Positions 43,549-53,113 of a DNA stretch of 54,660 bases are shown here, piece by piece. Each line of letters opens with the position of its first letter. The first letter of the stretch is position 1. The translations under genes and the position numbers were made by a program. The notes below the pieces were generated by a model, which worked only from the letters and a program-made list of their open reading frames with translations, had not been told where the DNA came from and ran no database searches. Source of the DNA: Lysinibacillus sp. (GTDB taxonomy: Bacteria; Bacillota; Bacilli; Bacillales_A; Planococcaceae); the NCBI GenBank assembly GCA_031181585.1, contig JAPSKP010000012.1, positions 1-54,660 of the forward strand, given 5' to 3'.

Positions 43549-44856
43549 CTACACCTGCTTTTCGTGTACGGAATGGGGTTTCGCACCAAGGGTGGTTAAC
43601 CGCTGTGCAAATGTATCATTCTTCCCGGCAACGCCTTTGAAGACATCCTGCTGATACTCATAGGCATGTGCACCATGCTCTGTAAGATCCAGCCCTGTTA
43701 TTTCCTCTTCTTGGGTTACACGTAAAGGGACGAATATTTTGATGATGCTGAGGCTGATGCCCACTGTGATGGATGTCCAGCCAATAACTGCTAATACACC
43801 TATAGCCTGAACGCCCAGCAGTTCTGCACCTCCTCCGTAAAATAGACCACCGCCGCCGGTTATATCAAATAAGCCGACTGCCAATGTACCCCAGATACCG
43901 CATAACCCATGAACTGCTACTGCTCCAACTGGGTCATCAATCTTTAGTTTCCATTCAATGAAACGAACACCCTCTACTAAAAGAGGCCCGGCAATAGCAC
44001 CTATGGCGATTGCTCCTGTCAATGATACATTTGCAGCGCCTGCTGTAATACCAACAAGCCCCGCTAAGGCACCGTTTAGCGTCAAGGAACCATCGATATG
44101 GCTGTAGCGGAATTTTGTATAGAAAGCTGTTGCAATAACACCAGCTGAAGCAGATAAAAATGTATTGGCAATAACGGAAGGAACCAATTCAGGGTCAGCT
44201 GCCAATGTGGAGGCGCCGTTGAATCCGAACCAGCCCAGCCAAAGAATAAATACGCCCAAAGCGCCGAGTGGAATCGAGTGACCGGGCAGAACATTGACAC
44301 GTCTATCCTCATATTTACCGATGCGCGGCCCGATTATAGCAGCTGCTACCAATGCACCGATTGCACCTGTTAAATGAACGACTGTCGAACCTGCAAAGTC
44401 TACGAATCCCATTGCAGTGATCCAGCCGTCACCTTGCCATATCCAGTGACCGACAACGGGATAAATGAATAATGTCATGACAACAACAATCGCCATATAA
44501 GCGTTAATATTGGTACGTTCGGCGACGGCACCGGAAATAATTGTGGCACACGTAGCAGCGAACATCGTCTGGAATACGAAGAAGGCGATATCATCCACTC
44601 CCTGCATTGCAAATCCAGTTGTTCCAATGAATCCTCTGGCAGTATCACCAAACATGAGGGCGTATCCTGCTAAAAAATAAACGATGCCGCCAATGGAGAT
44701 AGTCAATACATTTTTCATTAAGATGTTCACGGTGTTTTTAGAGCGAGTGAAACCAGCCTCTACCATAGCGAATCCTGCGTGCATGAAAAAAACTAATATG
44801 GCGCCGAGCATAACCCAAACAAGGTTAATTGAAAGTTCTAATGCTTCGTTTGTCAT
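43549..44856 (-). CDS. amt: Ammonium transporter Amt
   Basis: Amt is a trimeric eleven-helix channel for ammonium. The 435-residue protein has GFAMVEAGFTRSKN, the TVVHLTGAIGALVAA segment with the first pore His, and AVHGLCGIWGTLAVGLF with the second. The cytoplasmic C-terminus contains ITGLDLTEHGAHAYEYQ, the region that contacts the P-II protein. It follows glnK by 15 nt in a nitrogen-controlled operon. Confidence 0.95.
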   Translation of the reverse strand: MTNEALELSINLVWVMLGAILVFFMHAGFAMVEAGFTRSKNTVNILMKNVLTISIGGIVYFLAGYALMFGDTARGFIGTTGFAMQGVDDIAFFVFQTMFAATCATIISGAVAERTNINAYMAIVVVMTLFIYPVVGHWIWQGDGWITAMGFVDFAGSTVVHLTGAIGALVAAAIIGPRIGKYEDRRVNVLPGHSIPLGALGVFILWLGWFGFNGASTLAADPELVPSVIANTFLSASAGVIATAFYTKFRYSHIDGSLTLNGALAGLVGITAGAANVSLTGAIAIGAIAGPLLVEGVRFIEWKLKIDDPVGAVAVHGLCGIWGTLAVGLFDITGGGGLFYGGGAELLGVQAIGVLAVIGWTSITVGISLSIIKIFVPLRVTQEEEITGLDLTEHGAHAYEYQQDVFKGVAGKNDTFAQRLTTLGAKPHSVHEKQV

Positions 44857-44871
44857 TTAATTTCCTCCTTC

Positions 44872-45213
44872 TTAATGAATTGCCGCAGTACCAGCTTCTT
44901 TTGTCCGGATGCGGATTGCCTGTTCCACCGGAAAGATGAAAATTTTACCGTCACCTACTTGACCTGTTACAGCCTCCTGTAAAATAAGATTAACGATCGG
45001 CTGAACTTTTGAATCATCCACGACCATTTCAAGCTTTAGCTTTGGGAAAAATTCCATCGAATAGGAGTTGCCGCGGAATAGTCCTGTGCGGCCTTCTTGG
45101 CGGCCTGCGCCAGCTATTTCAGAGATGCTTAGTCCATCGATGCCTTCTTTTGCTAATCCTTCACGTACTGCTGGAAAAGTTTCCGGACGGATGATTGCTT
45201 CGATTTTCTTCAT
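44872..45213 (-). CDS. glnK: P-II nitrogen regulatory protein GlnK
   Basis: GlnK reads 2-oxoglutarate and ATP/ADP and plugs Amt through its T-loop. Starting at the ATG read as MKKIEAIIRP gives 113 residues; its SD AAGGAG is 9 nt upstream, and a TTG at 45222 is too close to it. The T-loop tyrosine at 51 (RGNSYSMEF) is present, while residue 46, often Tyr, is Phe. TGQVGDGKIFIFPVEQAIRIRT is the P-II C-terminal signature. Most Firmicutes do not modify this protein. Confidence 0.95.
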   Translation of the reverse strand: MKKIEAIIRPETFPAVREGLAKEGIDGLSISEIAGAGRQEGRTGLFRGNSYSMEFFPKLKLEMVVDDSKVQPIVNLILQEAVTGQVGDGKIFIFPVEQAIRIRTKEAGTAAIH

Positions 45214-45229
45214 GCTCAACAACTCCTTA

Positions 45230-45246
45230 TGTTATATTAATTAACA
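45230..45246 (-). promoter_or_regulatory. GlnR/TnrA box upstream of glnK
   Basis: TGTTATATTAATTAACA matches the TGTNA-N7-TNACA consensus exactly. On the minus strand it lies directly downstream of the -10, over the start site, a position suited to repression. Confidence 0.85.
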
Positions 45247-45247
45247 T

Positions 45248-45278
45248 ATTAAATGGTATTTTGTATAAAAGCAATAAT
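45248..45278 (-). promoter_or_regulatory. Promoter of glnK-amt (minus strand)
   Basis: Read on the minus strand: TTGCTT, 17 nt, TAATAT, ending just before the GlnR/TnrA box. Confidence 0.65.
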
Positions 45279-45492
45279 ATATGTAATAAAAACTAACGCA
45301 AAAAAACGATAAGTTTTATCTCGAAGTGATATAAACAGAAGAAATTTATGAGATGTAGTAAAATGAAGATACAAAAGAGGGGAATATGTAAATAATCCTG
45401 ACGAATTAAATTAACTGAGCACCTTGCGTGCCTTGTCACCGACTAAATAGTGTATACTATGACTAATTATGTTTCGGAAGAAGGGACTTTTA

Positions 45493-46962
45493 ATGAGAGC
45501 AAAATTTGAAGATGATAGCTTGACACTCCACACAGATCTTTACCAAATTAATATGGCAGAGAGTTATTGGGCAGATGGCATCCATAATCGGAAAGCTGTA
45601 TTTGAACTGTACTTCCGTAAGCTGCCATTTGGAAATGGATATGCAATATTTGCGGGCCTTGAGCGCATGCTGGATTATTTAAGGAACTTCCGCTTCACAG
45701 AATCTGATTTAGCCTATTTGCGTGAAGAACTTGGGTATAAGGAAGACTTTTTAGCATATTTAAAGGATGTTCGCTTTACAGGCTCTATGTATTCAATGGC
45801 AGAGGGGGAGCTGGTATTTGCTAATGAGCCGATCGTGCGTATTGAAGCGCCGCTTGTAGAAGCTCAATTAGTGGAAACAGCGCTGCTGAATATCGTAAAT
45901 TTCCAAACACTGATTGCTACAAAGGCAAGCCGTATCAAACAAGTGTTAAAAGACGAAGTGGCAATGGAATTCGGTACACGCCGGGCTCAGGAAATGGATG
46001 CCGCGCTTTGGGGAGCGCGTGCTGCTGTAATCGGCGGTTTTGAATCCACTTCAAACGTCCGAGCTGGGAAAATGTTTGGTATTCCTGTATCCGGGACACA
46101 TGCACACGCGCTTGTTCAGGCATATAAAAGTGATTATGAGGCATTTCATTCTTATGCAAAACGCCACCATAACTGTGTGTTCTTAGTAGATACGTACAAT
46201 ACGCTGAAGTCAGGTGTTCCTACTGCGATACAGGTAGCAAAAGAACTGGGAGACAAAATTAACTTTATTGGTATTCGTTTGGACAGTGGAGATATCGCTT
46301 TCTTATCGAAGGAAGCCCGCAAGATGCTGGATGAGGCCGGTTTCCCGAATGCAAAGATCATTGTTTCCAATGACCTTGATGAGTATACAATTTTAAATTT
46401 AAAGGCTCAGGGTGCACGCGTTGATATGTGGGGAATCGGTACAAAGCTTATAACTGCTTATGACCAGCCGGCTTTAGGGGCAGTCTATAAAATGGTGGCT
46501 ATTGAGAATGAAAATGGGGTAATGGAAGATACAATCAAAATTTCGGCAAATGCCGAAAAAGTGACAACTCCAGGGTTGAAACGTGTGTACCGCATCATTA
46601 ATAAGACAAATGGCAAATCAGAGGGTGATTATATTGCAATGGCGGATGAAAATCCTCAGGAAGAAGAGCATTTAAAAATGTTCCATCCTGTGCATACATT
46701 TGTTTCGAAGTTTGTTACAAACTTTGAGGCAAAAAACCTTCATATAGAAGCAATTAAAGATGGGGAGATTGTCTATGAAAACCCATCATTATTGGAAATG
46801 CGCCAGTATGCATTTGAAAATCTGGAATTGCTGTGGGATGAGTATAAACGTGCAATGAACCCGGAAGAGTATCCTGTGGATTTAAGCCAAAAATGTTGGG
46901 ATAACAAAATGCGTAATATCCAAGAGGCGCGAGAGATGGTAGAAGCACTCGAAAACCGGTAA
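45493..46962 (+). CDS. pncB: Nicotinate phosphoribosyltransferase
   Basis: PncB converts nicotinate to nicotinate mononucleotide in NAD salvage. The 489-residue protein starts at ATG 45493 ([29 protein letters not shown]), since an ATG at 45469 precedes the SD. It has [37 protein letters not shown] and [12 protein letters not shown] around the active-site His, and [13 protein letters not shown], all family signatures. nadE follows 13 nt downstream, so the operon covers two steps of the same route. Confidence 0.94.
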   Translation: MRAKFEDDSLTLHTDLYQINMAESYWADGIHNRKAVFELYFRKLPFGNGYAIFAGLERMLDYLRNFRFTESDLAYLREELGYKEDFLAYLKDVRFTGSMYSMAEGELVFANEPIVRIEAPLVEAQLVETALLNIVNFQTLIATKASRIKQVLKDEVAMEFGTRRAQEMDAALWGARAAVIGGFESTSNVRAGKMFGIPVSGTHAHALVQAYKSDYEAFHSYAKRHHNCVFLVDTYNTLKSGVPTAIQVAKELGDKINFIGIRLDSGDIAFLSKEARKMLDEAGFPNAKIIVSNDLDEYTILNLKAQGARVDMWGIGTKLITAYDQPALGAVYKMVAIENENGVMEDTIKISANAEKVTTPGLKRVYRIINKTNGKSEGDYIAMADENPQEEEHLKMFHPVHTFVSKFVTNFEAKNLHIEAIKDGEIVYENPSLLEMRQYAFENLELLWDEYKRAMNPEEYPVDLSQKCWDNKMRNIQEAREMVEALENR

Positions 46963-46975
46963 GGAGGATTTCGTT

Positions 46976-47803
46976 ATGTCAGATTTACAAAAGCGAATTA
47001 TTGAAGAACTGCATGTATCGCCTGAGATTAATGTAGAAGAAGAAATCCGTAAGTCCATCGATTTTATGAAGGAATATGCGAAAAAGCATAGCTTTATTAG
47101 AGGCTTTGTTTTGGGAATCAGCGGAGGGCAGGACTCTACATTGGCTGGTAAGCTGGCGCAAATGGCAGTCGATGAGCTAAATGAAGAGGCCGGTGAAAAG
47201 AAATATGCATTCATGGCTGTACGTCTTCCATACGGTGTACAGGCAGACGAACAGGATTGTCAGGATGCGCTTGATTTCATTCAGCCGGATAAGATTTATA
47301 CAGTAAATATTAAAGGAGCAGTAGATGCCAGCAGACATGCGCTGGAGGAAGCGGGCATTGAACTGAGTGATTTCGCGAAAGGGAACGAAAAGGCACGCGA
47401 GCGTATGAAGGTGCAATATTCTATAGCAGCCATGCATAACGCTGTTGTCCTTGGCACTGATCATGCTGCTGAAGCTATCACTGGATTTTTTACAAAGTTC
47501 GGAGATGGCGGTGCCGATTTGATGCCCCTTTTCCGCTTGAACAAACGTCAAGGCAAGCAAATGCTGGCTCATTTGAACTGTCCAAAGCATTTATATTTAA
47601 AGGTACCTACAGCGGACTTGGAGGAAGAACGCCCATCCCTGCCTGATGAGGTAGCGCTTGGTTTAACGTATGAACAAATTGACGATTACTTAGAGGGCAA
47701 GGAAATCCCTGAAGAAGCGCAAAAAATACTAGAAGGGCATTATCTTCGCTCCGAGCATAAACGGCAGCTGCCGATTACGATATTCGATGATTTCTGGAAA
47801 TAA
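46976..47803 (+). CDS. nadE: NH3-dependent NAD+ synthetase
   Basis: NadE amidates deamido-NAD to NAD. The 275-residue protein has the PP-loop motif [16 protein letters not shown] near 46-61, [21 protein letters not shown] and [19 protein letters not shown]. There is no N-terminal glutaminase domain, so ammonia is the nitrogen donor. It is the second gene of the pncB-nadE operon. Confidence 0.96.
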   Translation: MSDLQKRIIEELHVSPEINVEEEIRKSIDFMKEYAKKHSFIRGFVLGISGGQDSTLAGKLAQMAVDELNEEAGEKKYAFMAVRLPYGVQADEQDCQDALDFIQPDKIYTVNIKGAVDASRHALEEAGIELSDFAKGNEKARERMKVQYSIAAMHNAVVLGTDHAAEAITGFFTKFGDGGADLMPLFRLNKRQGKQMLAHLNCPKHLYLKVPTADLEEERPSLPDEVALGLTYEQIDDYLEGKEIPEEAQKILEGHYLRSEHKRQLPITIFDDFWK

Positions 47804-47853
47804 GAAAGGATGCGCAGTCCCTTCAACAGCTTGTGAAGGGGCTGTTCCTTCAG

Positions 47854-47883
47854 CCGTGCTGCGAGTTTGCAGTGCGGTTTTCT
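47854..47883 (+). terminator. Terminator of pncB-nadE
   Basis: CCGTGCTGC pairs with GCAGTGCGG (47854-47862 with 47869-47877, two wobble pairs), then TTTTC. Confidence 0.6.
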
Positions 47884-47947
47884 TGAAAAATAAGAAAATA
47901 TAGGTTTTCGTGCTGTAAAAATAGCACAGTCTTTAGGAGGTGTATGA

Positions 47948-48277
47948 ATGAGGACGACACGTGTGGGCGCCGTAGCAGGTAATATATACAGCAAGTCAAA
48001 AAGGAACTTGGAAGCTGGTGAGGCATTTACCCTCATGAATGAAGGTCGTTCGCTTGATGACTTCCATAGACAGCAGCAAAAGCAAGGAAAGAAGAAAAAG
48101 CCATCCGTGCAAAAGAAAGTACTTGTTAATAAGGGTCAGCATATTTTAATCAAGGGTATCCAATTTGAAGCCGATACGATGGCTGCTTTACGGAATCAAT
48201 TGTTAAGACAGTCCCAGCAGGTAAATTACATAAGTAAAATGAAGCGGCGTAATGACACATATCGTACATCTATATAG
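47948..48277 (+). CDS. Small basic hypothetical protein
   Basis: I do not recognise this 109-residue protein. It is rich in Lys, Arg and Gln, with a very basic run QGKKKKPSVQKKV around residues 46-58 and an IKGIQFEADTMAALRNQLLRQ segment that could form a strand and a helix. It has no signal peptide, Cys or membrane helix, so a nucleic-acid or wall-polymer contact is conceivable. The SD TAGGAGGTG is excellent and a 13-bp terminator follows, so the gene is likely real and single. Confidence 0.7.
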   Translation: MRTTRVGAVAGNIYSKSKRNLEAGEAFTLMNEGRSLDDFHRQQQKQGKKKKPSVQKKVLVNKGQHILIKGIQFEADTMAALRNQLLRQSQQVNYISKMKRRNDTYRTSI

Positions 48278-48312
48278 TCACTTGAACAGGCTCATGTTCA
48301 AGTGACTTTTCT
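48276..48312 (+). terminator. Terminator after the basic protein gene
   Basis: AGTCACTTGAACA (48276-48288) pairs perfectly with 48295-48307, followed by TTTTCT. Confidence 0.88.
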
Positions 48313-48392
48313 ATGGGCTCTAAATGGATATAAAATATAAGGAAGCTGGAGGGATAATCCATAGTGAATCCTTGAAAAAATCCGGTTAGCTG

Positions 48393-48430
48393 AAAAAGAC
48401 TTGATAAGGGTATATAGACCTTGTCTTTTT
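48393..48430 (+). other. Hairpin upstream of the moxR promoter
   Basis: AAAAAGAC pairs with GTCTTTTT and AAGG with CCTT inside it, with a one-sided 5-nt bulge. It resembles a terminator whose U-tract is part of the stem; it may insulate the operon. Confidence 0.5.
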
Positions 48431-48452
48431 GCCTGTCTTACTATGGAATAAG

Positions 48453-48481
48453 TTGTATTCACTCGGTCTTTTCGATATGCT
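48453..48481 (+). promoter_or_regulatory. Promoter of the moxR operon
   Basis: TTGTAT (48453-48458), 17 nt, TATGCT (48476-48481). Confidence 0.5.
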
Positions 48482-48537
48482 TGTATTAATCTAGAAAATT
48501 CAAACAATTGTTGTTTAAAAATTCAAGGAGGCTACAT

Positions 48538-49482
48538 ATGCAGGAACATATTCAGGCTGTACTAGAAAATATAGAAAAGGTTATGATTGGCAAGCGTGAA
48601 GTTGCTGAACTAAGCATTGTCGCCTTACTTACAGGCGGACATGTACTGCTTGAGGACGTACCGGGTGTCGGGAAAACAATGATGGTGCGCTCGCTTGCAA
48701 AATCAGTTGGCGCAAATTTCAAACGGATTCAATTTACGCCGGATTTATTGCCGTCTGATGTAGTTGGGGTATCGATTTATAATCCGAAAACTCTGCAATT
48801 TGAATTCCGTCCAGGACCAATAGTCGGAAATATCATCTTGGCCGATGAAATTAACCGGACATCCCCTAAAACACAGGCTGCTCTTTTGGAAGCAATGGAA
48901 GAAGCATCGATTACAGTTGATGGAGAAACACTTTCCATCCAGAAGCCTTTCTTTGTTATGGCAACGCAAAATCCGATTGAATACGAAGGTACATATCCAC
49001 TGCCTGAGGCGCAGCTGGATCGCTTTTTATTGAAAATTAGAATGGGGTACCCTTCTGTTCAGCAGGAAATTGAAGTCCTGCGCCGGGCAGAAAATAAGCA
49101 GCCGATTGAAGAAATTACATCTGTGATGACGGTAGAAGAGCTGCTATCCTTGCAGCAGGCTGTCCGGGAAGTCTATATAGAAGATAGTGTGAAAGGTTAT
49201 ATTGTTGATATTGCGAGGGCTACCCGTGAGCATTCACGTGTATATCTCGGTGTCAGCCCCCGTGCTTCGGTTGCTCTGATGAAAGCATCGCAGGCCTATG
49301 CATTTATGCAGGGAAGAGATTTTGTAAAACCAGATGATGTAAAGTATTTGGCACCGTTTGTATTTGGGCATCGGTTGATTCTAGCTCCTGAGGCACGGTA
49401 TGAAGGAGTTATGCCTGAGCAAATTATCAGCCAGGTTATCGAGCAGACATTTGTGCCTGTCAAAAGGTTTGCAGATTCATGA
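48538..49482 (+). CDS. MoxR family AAA+ ATPase
   Basis: MoxR ATPases act as chaperone-like partners of DUF58/VWA proteins. From ATG 48538 (SD CAAGGAGG) the 314-residue protein has Walker A EDVPGVGKTMM (about 37-46), Walker B NIILADEINRTSPKTQAALLEAM, sensor 1 ATQNPIEYEGTYPLPEAQLDRF and arginine-finger regions, and the lid domain RDFVKPDDVKYLAPFVFGHR. An in-frame TTG-type start at 48508 lies ahead of the SD. It is the first gene of a three-gene operon with DUF58 and transglutaminase genes. Confidence 0.93.
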   Translation: MQEHIQAVLENIEKVMIGKREVAELSIVALLTGGHVLLEDVPGVGKTMMVRSLAKSVGANFKRIQFTPDLLPSDVVGVSIYNPKTLQFEFRPGPIVGNIILADEINRTSPKTQAALLEAMEEASITVDGETLSIQKPFFVMATQNPIEYEGTYPLPEAQLDRFLLKIRMGYPSVQQEIEVLRRAENKQPIEEITSVMTVEELLSLQQAVREVYIEDSVKGYIVDIARATREHSRVYLGVSPRASVALMKASQAYAFMQGRDFVKPDDVKYLAPFVFGHRLILAPEARYEGVMPEQIISQVIEQTFVPVKRFADS

Positions 49483-50684
49483 TTATGCGAAATATGATGA
49501 AGGGGATAAGACAAGGGTCCCGTTTTTTAACAGTGACCGGTCTACTTGTGTTAACATTCTGCTTTGCGATGTTCCAGGGCGGTTTTGTAAGCTGGTTCAT
49601 TTTCTTTACCCTTTTGCCCTTCTTGCTGTATTCTCTGCTGCTTGCCATAATTCCGGTTCGCATAAGCAGGGTGGAAAGAGAGGTTATCCCTTCTAAGCTT
49701 CAGCGTGGCGGAAAGGCGAAGGTAACGGTTCGTTTTCATAATGATACCTTGCTGCCAATCGTATTCCTGCTTGTACGTGAAGTAGATATGGATGAGCGTT
49801 TCTACAGGATTGCTGGGGGTCGTTCAATCAATCTCTTTTTTGCTGGATGGCGCCGTTCTTTCGAATGGACATACGAGCTTGAAGATATGCAGCGTGGAGA
49901 ACATATTTTATCGGCGCTGGAAGTGACGGCGACGGACTTTTTTGGCTGGGTTACTCGAAAACAAGTCATTCAACAGCCATATACGTTACTTGTCTACCCG
50001 CATACAGTCGATATGAACTATACCTCTCTACAAGTACAGTACGATCAGGGAGCCTTGGCGGCAAAGTATTCGATTACTAAAGATACGACGCTTGTCACAG
50101 GTGTCCGTGATTATCAGGCTGGCGACCGCTTTTCATGGATTCACTGGAAGTCATTTGCGAAAAATGGAGAACTGCGGACAAAGGAATTTGAGGATCGCCA
50201 GTCTCAAAAGCTTTTTGTCTGCATCGACCGGACGACCTCCAGCCAATTTGAGGAGGTAGTAGAGCTAACAGCATCGATGCTGCAGGCGATTGTTGCGAGA
50301 AATGGCGACGTTGCCTTTTTATCCGGCGGAGATAGCCGTGTGTTTTATCCAGCTATAAGGACAGAGACACAGTTAGAGCAAATTATGCAGTATTTGGCAG
50401 TTATTAAGGCAGATTCAGGATTGCCGATGGAACAGCTCTTGCGTAATGAAAGAGAATTAAATAGCTCCATACTGATTTTAGTGACAGGTTCATTGACGGA
50501 TGACCTCAAAGCATTTTTGATGAATGGCTCTAAATATGCGCGGGCTGTCGTGTGTTTTGTCGTTGTGGCAAAGGACCAATATGCAGATTATAAAGGGGCT
50601 TCTGTAAGATTTTCGAATAGCAGGGTAATCTATATTACAAAAGAGATGTTCGGTCAGGCATTCACGGAGGTGAATAAGCCGTGA
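49479..50684 (+). CDS. DUF58 (VWA-like) membrane protein
   Basis: The 401-residue protein has two N-terminal membrane helices (about 15-65) and then a cytoplasmic or extracellular globular region with the DUF58 core GVRDYQAGDRFSWIHWKSFAKNGELRTKEFE near residues 208-238 (quoted in part: WIHWKSFAKNGELRTKE). DUF58 resembles a von Willebrand A fold and is nearly always paired with MoxR. The start overlaps the moxR stop (ATGA), and the stop overlaps the transglutaminase gene start. Confidence 0.92.
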   Translation: MIMRNMMKGIRQGSRFLTVTGLLVLTFCFAMFQGGFVSWFIFFTLLPFLLYSLLLAIIPVRISRVEREVIPSKLQRGGKAKVTVRFHNDTLLPIVFLLVREVDMDERFYRIAGGRSINLFFAGWRRSFEWTYELEDMQRGEHILSALEVTATDFFGWVTRKQVIQQPYTLLVYPHTVDMNYTSLQVQYDQGALAAKYSITKDTTLVTGVRDYQAGDRFSWIHWKSFAKNGELRTKEFEDRQSQKLFVCIDRTTSSQFEEVVELTASMLQAIVARNGDVAFLSGGDSRVFYPAIRTETQLEQIMQYLAVIKADSGLPMEQLLRNERELNSSILILVTGSLTDDLKAFLMNGSKYARAVVCFVVVAKDQYADYKGASVRFSNSRVIYITKEMFGQAFTEVNKP

Positions 50685-52861
50685 AAAAAGAGTCAACATA
50701 CTATATAGAAATGACACTTTACTATATTATTTTATTTCTGATTTTACGAGAATGGTTAGTGCCTGTGGTGGAATTGACATCCACAGGTCACCTGGAGCTG
50801 CTCTTGCTGTTTATCGCGATTGCATTTCTATTAAATATTTTTGAAGTATCGTTCCTTATTTCATGGGTTATTAAAATTGTCTATATTTCCTGGTTTATTG
50901 TCCGCGTTTATACGGACGGAACAGTATTTAGCGGTGCAGGTATCCAATTTTTAGTCACGGATATTCGTACAAATATCGCTCTTTTACTAGCGGGAGATTG
51001 GGAAGTTGTAACGGACCCATTCCGTTCACTCCTCTTTTTCGTCCTTATTTGGATGCTGATTTATTTAATCCATCATTGGTTAACTGTTAGAAAGACGATT
51101 TTTTATTTCTTTGTACTGACAGTATTCTTTATTTCTACATTGGATACATTTACGACATACGACGGAAAAGCGGCCATTGTAAAGGTTGTATTACTTGGGC
51201 TGATGATGACAGCGCTGCTCTATATGAAGCGTCTGATTACACAAACAGGAACGACATTTGCCTTTTCTAAATATATTCGCTATATCCTGCCAATGACGAT
51301 AACGATTGTAGTGGTCGGATTCATTGCTGTACTGCTGCCTAAAGCAGCGCCGCAGTGGCCGGATCCGGTTCCGTATATTAAAAATCTATCTGGAAAAGGT
51401 GGACAAAATTCCATGTCCCAGGTGGGAATAGGGGAAGATGATAGCCGCCTGGGCGGATCTTTCGAAGCTGACGATACGGTTGTCTTTACGGTTCATTCTC
51501 CGGACAAGCAGTATTGGCGTATTGAAACGAAGGATTTCTATACATCAAAAGGATGGGAATCGATAACTGATGGTATAAACGATGAATATGAAGTATTGCA
51601 GGAAGAGGCGTTTACTTCCATTTTGCCTAACATGAACGAGGAGGCGAAGTCGGCGTATGTCTACCCTGAAATAGATAGAGCCTATGTTCTGCAGCCGTAT
51701 GGCATCATGTCGGTGCTGTTTGACGAACCTGATGTCCGTCTATACCAGGAGAGGGGAACTGAGCGCTTCAATACGAAATCTCCGGATGGCAGCAACCGTC
51801 CCCTTACTCAATACGAAGTCGTCTACAGTGCACCGGAATACAGTTATACACAGCTGAAGACACCGGTCACAAATTCGGAACTTATGTATATCGATCAGCG
51901 CTATCTGCAACTGCCTGAAGAACTGCCGGATCGTGTCCGAACATTAGCGGCCGACACAGTAGAAGGGCGTAAAACGGATTATGATAGAGCAAAGGCGATT
52001 GAACAATACTTCAAACGGAGCGGATTTACTTATGAGACTGATGATGTAGCGGTTCCTGCAGAGGATCAAGACTATGTCGATCAGTTCCTGTTCGAAACGA
52101 AGCGCGGCTATTGTGACAATTTTTCTACATCAATGGTTGTAATGCTCCGCTCAGTCGGTATCCCAGCGCGATGGGTGAAGGGATATGCCAACGGAACAGA
52201 GGTCGATAAAACAGACGAAGGGCTCCGCGTATTTGAAGTGGAGAACAATGATGCCCATTCGTGGGTGGAAGCTTATATAGACGGAATTGGCTGGATGCCG
52301 TTTGAACCGACAATCGGCTTTGTTAACCAGTCCGATATTAATTTCGATATGGAACTGAACGAATCGGCCCCTGAAGAGCTTCTGCGAGAGCAGGATCTGG
52401 AACGTCAACAGATAGAACAAGAAGTGAAGGAACAGGAAGAAAGCGAGAAGCAGGCGGCACAGAAGAAGCGTTCTTCGAGTGAAGGAAGTGGATCGACTTG
52501 GATTGTTCTTATAATCCCAGCACTGCTTATTGTGTTGGCAATTGTTGGTATAAAAACAAGACGCAAGTGGATGCCGAAAGTATATATTCAAGCGCAGCGC
52601 CGTAAACCTTCGAGTCCTTCCACGATCCAGTCATCATACAAAGTGCTGATGAGACAGTTGGGCTTCCTTGGCTTAAAACGTAAGCCTGACGAGACCTTGC
52701 ACGCCTTTGCAGCGCGTGTGGATGGTCACTTCGGAACGAACGATATGTCGAAGGTAACAGCAGTGTATGAAAAGACAATTTATAGTAAAGAAAAGGGTAA
52801 CATTCAATTCGAGGAAATTAAAGAAAGTTGGGAATATTTAATCAATCGCACTACCGGTTGA
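50681..52861 (+). CDS. Membrane transglutaminase-like protein (TgpA family)
   Basis: The 726-residue protein has about six N-terminal membrane helices, a long extracytoplasmic region with a transglutaminase-like domain, a linker rich in Glu and Gln (about 565-605), one more helix (STWIVLIIPALLIVLAIVGI) and a cytoplasmic DUF4129 tail. The catalytic triad is visible: Cys in RGYCDNFSTSMV, His in NDAHSWVEAYI, and Asp/Glu in GWMPFEPTIGF. With MoxR and DUF58 it forms a common operon whose substrate, probably cell-envelope proteins, is unknown. The GTG start overlaps the DUF58 stop. Confidence 0.92.
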   Translation: MKKESTYYIEMTLYYIILFLILREWLVPVVELTSTGHLELLLLFIAIAFLLNIFEVSFLISWVIKIVYISWFIVRVYTDGTVFSGAGIQFLVTDIRTNIALLLAGDWEVVTDPFRSLLFFVLIWMLIYLIHHWLTVRKTIFYFFVLTVFFISTLDTFTTYDGKAAIVKVVLLGLMMTALLYMKRLITQTGTTFAFSKYIRYILPMTITIVVVGFIAVLLPKAAPQWPDPVPYIKNLSGKGGQNSMSQVGIGEDDSRLGGSFEADDTVVFTVHSPDKQYWRIETKDFYTSKGWESITDGINDEYEVLQEEAFTSILPNMNEEAKSAYVYPEIDRAYVLQPYGIMSVLFDEPDVRLYQERGTERFNTKSPDGSNRPLTQYEVVYSAPEYSYTQLKTPVTNSELMYIDQRYLQLPEELPDRVRTLAADTVEGRKTDYDRAKAIEQYFKRSGFTYETDDVAVPAEDQDYVDQFLFETKRGYCDNFSTSMVVMLRSVGIPARWVKGYANGTEVDKTDEGLRVFEVENNDAHSWVEAYIDGIGWMPFEPTIGFVNQSDINFDMELNESAPEELLREQDLERQQIEQEVKEQEESEKQAAQKKRSSSEGSGSTWIVLIIPALLIVLAIVGIKTRRKWMPKVYIQAQRRKPSSPSTIQSSYKVLMRQLGFLGLKRKPDETLHAFAARVDGHFGTNDMSKVTAVYEKTIYSKEKGNIQFEEIKESWEYLINRTTG

Positions 52862-52886
52862 TTTTACGTATATTAAAGAGTAAAAT
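52858..52886 (+). promoter_or_regulatory. Promoter of guaA
   Basis: TTGATT (52858-52863), 17 nt, TAAAAT (52881-52886). The -35 overlaps the last codons of the transglutaminase gene. Confidence 0.65.
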
Positions 52887-52911
52887 TTAGAAAAATCAAT
52901 AATAGGTGTGC

Positions 52912-52979
52912 CTTCATATAAGTCCGATAATATGGTTCGGATGTCTCTACTAAGTTACCTTAAATAACTTATCTATGAC
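52912..52979 (+). ncRNA. Purine riboswitch (guanine type)
   Basis: P1 arms TCATA (52914-52918) and TATGA (52974-52978), P2 TCCGA/TCGGA around TAATATGG, J2/3 TGTCTCTAC, and P3 AAGTTA/TAACTT match the purine aptamer. The base before TATGA (ATCTATGA) is C, the specificity position for guanine. Placement before GMP synthetase fits. Confidence 0.88.
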
Positions 52980-53038
52980 GGTAGGCGGGCGTATATCCTT
53001 ATGGGTGTACCCTGCCTATCCGTACATATATGTAGATG

Positions 53039-53071
53039 AACGCGTAGAATTCTTTTCTTCGCGTTTTTTTC
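53039..53071 (+). terminator. Regulatory terminator in the guaA leader
   Basis: AACGCG (53039-53044) pairs with CGCGTT (53060-53065), with TAGAA/TTCTT inside, then T7. Another hairpin (GGTAGGC/GCCTATC, 52980-53021) lies before it and could be the antiterminator partner. Confidence 0.75.
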
Positions 53072-53113
53072 TAAATATAGGGCGCCTTTATCATACTAGA
53101 AGAGGTGGAAATA

